This document shows, in pieces, positions 7,271 to 10,265 of a DNA stretch of 10,265 nt. Every line of letters begins with the position of its first letter. Position 1 is the first letter of the stretch. Origin of the DNA: Comamonadaceae bacterium. GTDB taxonomy: Bacteria > Pseudomonadota > Gammaproteobacteria > Burkholderiales > Burkholderiaceae. The translations under genes and the position numbers were made by a program. The DNA lies in contig CANNNB010000071.1 of NCBI GenBank assembly GCA_947505995.1, positions 1 through 10,265 on the forward strand, written 5' to 3'. Under the pieces are notes generated by a model. That model saw only the letters and a program-made list of their open reading frames with translations, did no database searches and was not told the DNA's origin.

Positions 7271-7729
7271 ATGGACAATTTTTTGCTTTTGGTAATTGGT
7301 GTCCTTTTTATTCTTTTGGCTGGCTTTCTGATTTTTTATTTTCAGACCCAGCAAAGCTTTCAAGAAATTACGGATAAGTTAGAGGAAATCCAGCATCCTC
7401 ATGCCTCTATGCTTTCTGCCGAGACGCTCAAACGCGAACTGGCGATGCACCACGACAAACTGGTGTTACTTGAGGCTGATATCTCTAAAAATAAGCGAGA
7501 GTTCTTAACCGAGGAAGAACTGAAGATGTTTGATGTCGCGCGGCATCAAATTAAGGCCAGCATTGCTGGCCTCAAATCCAATGGTGAGTGGATTGGTATG
7601 CCTTTTGAGTATGAGTGGACTGAAATGTTAGACAGATTACCCAATGTGTTGAGCCTGTATAGAAAGTCTGAGGCCGATAAACGGACCCAAGAACTAGAAC
7701 TAGGCCAAGGCGCAGCACCTATTAACTAG
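7271..7729 (+). CDS. Small membrane-anchored protein of unknown function
   Basis: I do not recognise this 152-residue protein. Residues 4-24 (LLLVIGVLFILLAGFLIFY region) form one strongly hydrophobic helix at the very N-terminus, suggesting a membrane anchor or uncleaved signal. Residues about 27-100 are charged and helical (for example ITDKLEEI, LKRELAMHHDKLVLLEAD), compatible with a coiled coil. The C-terminal part holds the aromatic motif EWIGMPFEYEWTEML (106-120) and a polar tail. The ATG at 7271 has GAGG six bases upstream; an in-frame GTG at 7259 overlaps that site and is less likely. By hand count GC is roughly 43% over 7261-7680, below the hydroxylase gene (about 57% over 5461-5580). 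It is divergent from the CoxL-like gene and precedes ccmA by 95 bp, so a role in either is possible but unproven. Confidence 0.72.
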   Translation: MDNFLLLVIGVLFILLAGFLIFYFQTQQSFQEITDKLEEIQHPHASMLSAETLKRELAMHHDKLVLLEADISKNKREFLTEEELKMFDVARHQIKASIAGLKSNGEWIGMPFEYEWTEMLDRLPNVLSLYRKSEADKRTQELELGQGAAPIN

Positions 7730-7731
7730 GC

Positions 7732-7764
7732 CTTGCGTCAGCAAGTCAAATTTGCCCTTTTTTT
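7732..7764 (+). terminator. Weak candidate terminator after the membrane-protein gene
   Basis: A 5-bp hairpin CTTGC-GTCA-GCAAG (7732-7745) starts three bases after the stop codon. A second possible stem, GCAA/TTGC (7741-7755), is followed by CC and seven Ts (7758-7764). Neither is a strong intrinsic terminator: the first stem is 12 bases from the T-run and the second is only 4 bp. The message could therefore run on into the ccm genes. Confidence 0.25.
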
Positions 7765-7783
7765 GCTCATTATTTTTGACTTG
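7742..7783 (+). repeat. 9-bp perfect inverted repeat upstream of ccmA
   Basis: CAAGTCAAA (7742-7750) and TTTGACTTG (7775-7783) are exact reverse complements separated by 24 bases that include a run of seven Ts. The right arm ends 41 bp before the ccmA ATG. The left arm shares bases with the small hairpin at 7732-7745, so the two RNA folds exclude each other. It could be a regulator-binding site or an RNA switch ahead of the ccm operon. The right arm contains TTGACT, but no -10 box follows at the proper distance. Confidence 0.4.
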
Positions 7784-7824
7784 AACCAATTCTGGATGGG
7801 CATCTTCTGCGATGATTCAGGCAC

Positions 7825-8439
7825 ATGTTCAGCGTTTCCAATCTTTCTTGCTCCCGCGGTGAAAAGCGTCTTTTTTCAGGCGTCTCCTTTTCATTACAAG
7901 ACGGCGAGTATTTGCATTTGGAGGGAGACAATGGTGTTGGAAAAACCAGCCTATTGAGGCTAGCTTGCGGCTTAAGCCCCCTGGAACAAGGCGAGATTTG
8001 CTGGCAAGGCAAGCCAGTTGCAGAAAACAGAGATGAATTTCGGTCCAATTTGGCCTATTTAGGACACCAATTGGCCCTCAAAGAAGACCTCACCGCCCTA
8101 GAAAATCTGCAGTCCCATGCAGCCGTTGCCGGGCAACAGTTGTCTTTGTCCCAAGCCAAGGCCGCGCTGGCTCAGTTGGGCCTCAGGGGTCGGGAAAATT
8201 TGCCTGTTCGTGTTTTGTCGCAGGGCCAAAAACGCCGAACAGCCTTGGCGCGCCTGGTGGTCAGCACCGCCAAGTTGTGGATTTTGGACGAGCCTTTTGT
8301 GGCATTGGACCCCGCAGCGCAACTTGCGCTGTCTGCGGTCATCAATGCGCACCTTAGCAGTCAAGGCATGGTGCTTTTAACCAGCCACCAAGCGGTTCCA
8401 CTTGCGGGCCAAGGCCGCTCTTACAGGTTAACCGCATGA
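7825..8439 (+). CDS. ccmA: Cytochrome c maturation ABC transporter ATP-binding protein CcmA
   Basis: CcmA is the cytoplasmic ATPase of the CcmABCD complex. Its ATP hydrolysis releases heme-loaded CcmE from CcmC and CcmD during System I cytochrome c maturation. The 204-residue protein is of normal length and has a complete ABC set: Walker A GDNGVGKTS (34-42), signature LSQGQKRR (131-138), Walker B LWILDEP (151-157), the D-loop region ALDP (160-163) and the switch His188 in TSHQ. The Q-loop region lies around LGHQLALK (79-86). No strong ribosome-binding site precedes the ATG, only an AGG four bases upstream. Its end overlaps ccmB by four bases (ATGA), indicating translational coupling. It is the first gene of the ccm cluster; the 95-bp upstream gap holds an inverted repeat. 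Confidence 0.95.
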   Translation: MFSVSNLSCSRGEKRLFSGVSFSLQDGEYLHLEGDNGVGKTSLLRLACGLSPLEQGEICWQGKPVAENRDEFRSNLAYLGHQLALKEDLTALENLQSHAAVAGQQLSLSQAKAALAQLGLRGRENLPVRVLSQGQKRRTALARLVVSTAKLWILDEPFVALDPAAQLALSAVINAHLSSQGMVLLTSHQAVPLAGQGRSYRLTA

Positions 8440-9104
8440 GCGCATTTGTTGCCATCGTGAAACGCGACCTGACCCTCGCCTTAAGGCGCAAAAATGAGGT
8501 CATCACCTCAGTTTTTTTCTTTGTGGTGGTGGCAGCCCTTTTTCCCCTCGGCATTGGCCCAGAAATGAACACGCTGCGTTTGGTTGCACCGGGAATTTTG
8601 TGGGTGGGTGCATTGTTGGCCAGTATGCTGTCTTTAGGGCGCATGTTTGCTTCCGACTATGCCGACGGCACCTTGGAGCAAATGGCCTTATCGCCCAACA
8701 GTTTATCTTTGCTGGTAGCCGCCAAAATTTTGGCGCACTGGTTACTCTCTGGGTTGCCATTGGTCTTATTGGCACCTATTTTGGGCTTGCAATTCGACCT
8801 CTCTTCTAACGCACTTTGGGTTTTAACTTTGAGTTTGCTTTTGGGTACGCCGGTGCTTTCCTTGATTGGCGCTGTCGGCGCTGCGCTCACTTTGGGGGTT
8901 CGCGGCGGCGATGTGCTTTTGTCTTTGTTGGTTTTGCCTTTGTATGTGCCTGCGCTTGTGTTTGGCGCTGGTGCAGTTCAAGCTGAAATCAGTGGTTTGG
9001 GTGCTTCTGCCCACTTATCGGTGTTGGCCGCTCTTGTTTTGGTGGCGGCCGTGTTCAGCCCTTGGGCCAGTGCGGCATCGCTTCGCATTGCACTTGAATC
9101 CTAA
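8436..9104 (+). CDS. ccmB: Heme exporter/maturation membrane protein CcmB
   Basis: CcmB is the membrane partner of the CcmA ATPase in the System I complex. The 222-residue protein matches the usual length of about 220 residues. It has about six membrane helices (roughly 22-40, 48-68, 95-117, 126-151, 159-181 and 193-214). The family motif FASDYADGTLEQMALSP (71-87) lies in the loop after the second helix, and PLYVPALVFG (168-177) in the fifth. The start codon overlaps the ccmA stop as ATGA, the usual arrangement for this pair. ccmC follows after 15 bp. Confidence 0.95.
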   Translation: MSAFVAIVKRDLTLALRRKNEVITSVFFFVVVAALFPLGIGPEMNTLRLVAPGILWVGALLASMLSLGRMFASDYADGTLEQMALSPNSLSLLVAAKILAHWLLSGLPLVLLAPILGLQFDLSSNALWVLTLSLLLGTPVLSLIGAVGAALTLGVRGGDVLLSLLVLPLYVPALVFGAGAVQAEISGLGASAHLSVLAALVLVAAVFSPWASAASLRIALES

Positions 9105-9119
9105 GCAGTCGTTCAAACA

Positions 9120-9896
9120 ATGATTCAAAAACTATTTTTCTACGCCTCTCCCCAAAACTTTTATCCTTTGGCTGGAAAGCTTTGGCCAATGTTTGCTTTC
9201 TTGGCAACTGCACTTAGTGCATGGGGCTTGTGGTTGGGTATGTTTGTGGCGCCCGCCGATTTCCAGCAGGGCGAGGGCTATCGCATTATTTTTGTGCATG
9301 TGCCTGTTTCATGGATGTCCATGGTCATTTATTTGGCCATGGCTTTTTGGGCATTGCTGGGTCTGACTTTCAACACGCGCTTGTCGGGCATGATGACCAA
9401 AGCGCTTGCGCCAACCGGTGCCATTTTCGCTTTCTTGTCTCTTTGGACGGGCGCACTTTGGGGTAAGCCCATGTGGGGTGCATGGTGGGTGTGGGATGCG
9501 CGGCTTACCTCTGAGCTCATTTTGTTCTTTTTGTATTTGGGTCACATTGCCCTTACAAGTGCCATTGACGATCCTCGCCGAGCAGACAAAGCGGGCGGCA
9601 TCTTGGCCTTGGTGGGCGCCCTCAATGTGCCCATCATTTATTTTTCTGTGAAGTGGTGGAACACATTGCATCAAGGTGCTTCTGTGTCGATTACCAAAGG
9701 ATCAAGCATGGCGCAGGTCATGCTGGAGGCCATGCTCATCATGGGCATAGCGTTTTGGATGTACGCGGTGGCCATTGCCCTTTATCGCGTGCGCAGCATT
9801 ATTTTAATTCGAGAAAGACACACCCAGTGGGTGGCTGACTTATCCGAGGTAAAGGCCCAAATGATGAAGAACCCTGCTGGAGGTGCCATTGCATGA
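9120..9896 (+). CDS. ccmC: Heme-handling membrane protein CcmC
   Basis: CcmC binds heme on the periplasmic face of the inner membrane and loads it onto CcmE. The 258-residue protein has the family's key features at the same positions known for E. coli: axial His60 in FVHVPVSW and His184 in WNTLHQG. The tryptophan-rich heme motif lies around WGAWWVWDARLTSE (119-132). Six hydrophobic helices fit the known topology. It belongs to the heme-handling protein group together with CcmF and CcsA; length and context point to CcmC. Its last codons overlap ccmD by four bases (ATGA). Confidence 0.96.
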   Translation: MIQKLFFYASPQNFYPLAGKLWPMFAFLATALSAWGLWLGMFVAPADFQQGEGYRIIFVHVPVSWMSMVIYLAMAFWALLGLTFNTRLSGMMTKALAPTGAIFAFLSLWTGALWGKPMWGAWWVWDARLTSELILFFLYLGHIALTSAIDDPRRADKAGGILALVGALNVPIIYFSVKWWNTLHQGASVSITKGSSMAQVMLEAMLIMGIAFWMYAVAIALYRVRSIILIRERHTQWVADLSEVKAQMMKNPAGGAIA

Positions 9897-10081
9897 TTTG
9901 GAATAGTTTTAACGATTTTTGGGCCATGGGTGGTTATGGTCTTTATGTTTGGGGTAGCTTCGGAGTCACTGCGCTGTGTGTGGCTTTGGAAATGATCTGG
10001 GTCAAAAATGCGCGTGCTCAAGCCCTGACCCAAATAAGCAACGAATTGGTTGCAGAAACGAACAGCAAGGAGTGGTCCTGA
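9893..10081 (+). CDS. ccmD: Small heme-maturation membrane protein CcmD
   Basis: CcmD is a small one-helix protein that stabilises the CcmC-CcmE heme complex and helps release holo-CcmE. This 62-residue protein has the typical FWAMGGYGLYVWGSFGVTAL segment (9-28): the conserved aromatic and glycine stretch running into a single membrane helix (about 16-37), then a basic cytoplasmic tail (VKNARAQ). A GGAGG ribosome-binding site (9879-9883) lies nine bases before the ATG, inside the end of ccmC. Its stop codon shares one base with the ccmE ATG (TGATG). Confidence 0.93.
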   Translation: MIWNSFNDFWAMGGYGLYVWGSFGVTALCVALEMIWVKNARAQALTQISNELVAETNSKEWS

Positions 10082-10265
10082 TGAAACCTAGACATCAACG
10101 ATTTTTATTGATCGCCGCGGGCGTATCCGCATTGGCCATAGCGGGCGCTTTTGTTTTGAATGCTTTTCAAAGCAACTTGGTGTTCTTCTTTACCCCCACG
10201 CAAGTTTACAAAGGTGAGGCGCCCAAGGGCAAAGCGTTTCGTGTGGGCGGTATGGTCAAAGAAGG
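10081..10265 (+). CDS. ccmE: Periplasmic heme chaperone CcmE, N-terminal part (partial)
   Basis: The visible 61 residues begin MKPRHQRFLLIAAGVSALAI, a basic start followed by one membrane anchor (about 8-27), and continue into the beta-barrel region with LVFFFTPTQVYKGEAPKGKAF and RVGGMVKEG, a pattern typical of CcmE. CcmE carries heme covalently on a His in the periplasm and passes it to the CcmF/CcmH ligation machinery. That His lies beyond the right edge and cannot be checked. An AAGGAG site (10067-10072) lies eight bases before the ATG, and the start overlaps the ccmD stop by one base. Confidence 0.94.
   Translation, partial: MKPRHQRFLLIAAGVSALAIAGAFVLNAFQSNLVFFFTPTQVYKGEAPKGKAFRVGGMVKE

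Noticed and set aside
7776..7804. TTGACT as the -35 box of a ccmA promoter
   Set aside because: No acceptable -10 box follows at 16-18 bp, so I describe only the inverted repeat that contains it.

Overview
The window looks like chromosomal DNA from a betaproteobacterium, most likely Burkholderiales. The evidence is the protein style (Gmk beginning [19 protein letters not shown], the rph-rdgB-hemW run, a complete-looking Ccm cluster) and a moderate GC content. A freshwater Comamonadaceae-type organism is plausible, but I cannot fix the genus from sequence alone.

Layout. (1) Positions 1-1646, minus strand: yicC, then gmk, then the first codons of rpoZ. This is a housekeeping run for RNA decay, guanine nucleotide supply and RNA polymerase omega. 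(2) Positions 1647-1753: a 107-bp divergent gap with a perfect 7+1+7 palindrome. (3) Positions 1754-4325, plus strand: rph, rdgB and hemW packed into an apparent operon (4-nt gap, then directly abutting stop and start codons). It covers tRNA 3'-end trimming, nucleotide-pool cleaning and heme handling. (4) Positions 4356-7134, minus strand: a large molybdopterin-binding hydroxylase subunit of the CoxL-like form II type (AYRGAGR loop), followed downstream by a small winged-helix regulator. No FAD or 2Fe-2S partner subunit lies beside the hydroxylase. (5) Positions 7271-7729, plus strand: an unrecognised, AT-richer gene for a small membrane-anchored protein, read divergently from the hydroxylase. 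(6) Positions 7825 to the end, plus strand: ccmA, ccmB, ccmC, ccmD and the start of ccmE. These are the heme-export and heme-delivery half of the System I cytochrome c maturation pathway, with overlapping or near-overlapping genes.

How it fits together. Most of the window is conserved housekeeping. The region between hemW and ccmA (about 4.3-7.8 kb) reads as a more variable block: an orphan oxidoreductase subunit, a regulator whose start codon lies inside a palindrome, and an orphan membrane protein of lower GC. HemW (heme chaperone) and the Ccm genes (heme delivery to cytochrome c) flank this block. That may be coincidence, but both concern heme.

I see no mobile element, CRISPR array, tRNA or rRNA, and no clearly new multi-gene system. 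The best leads are the orphan CoxL-like subunit, the possibly leaderless and self-regulated winged-helix gene, and the 9-bp inverted repeat with competing hairpins ahead of ccmA.
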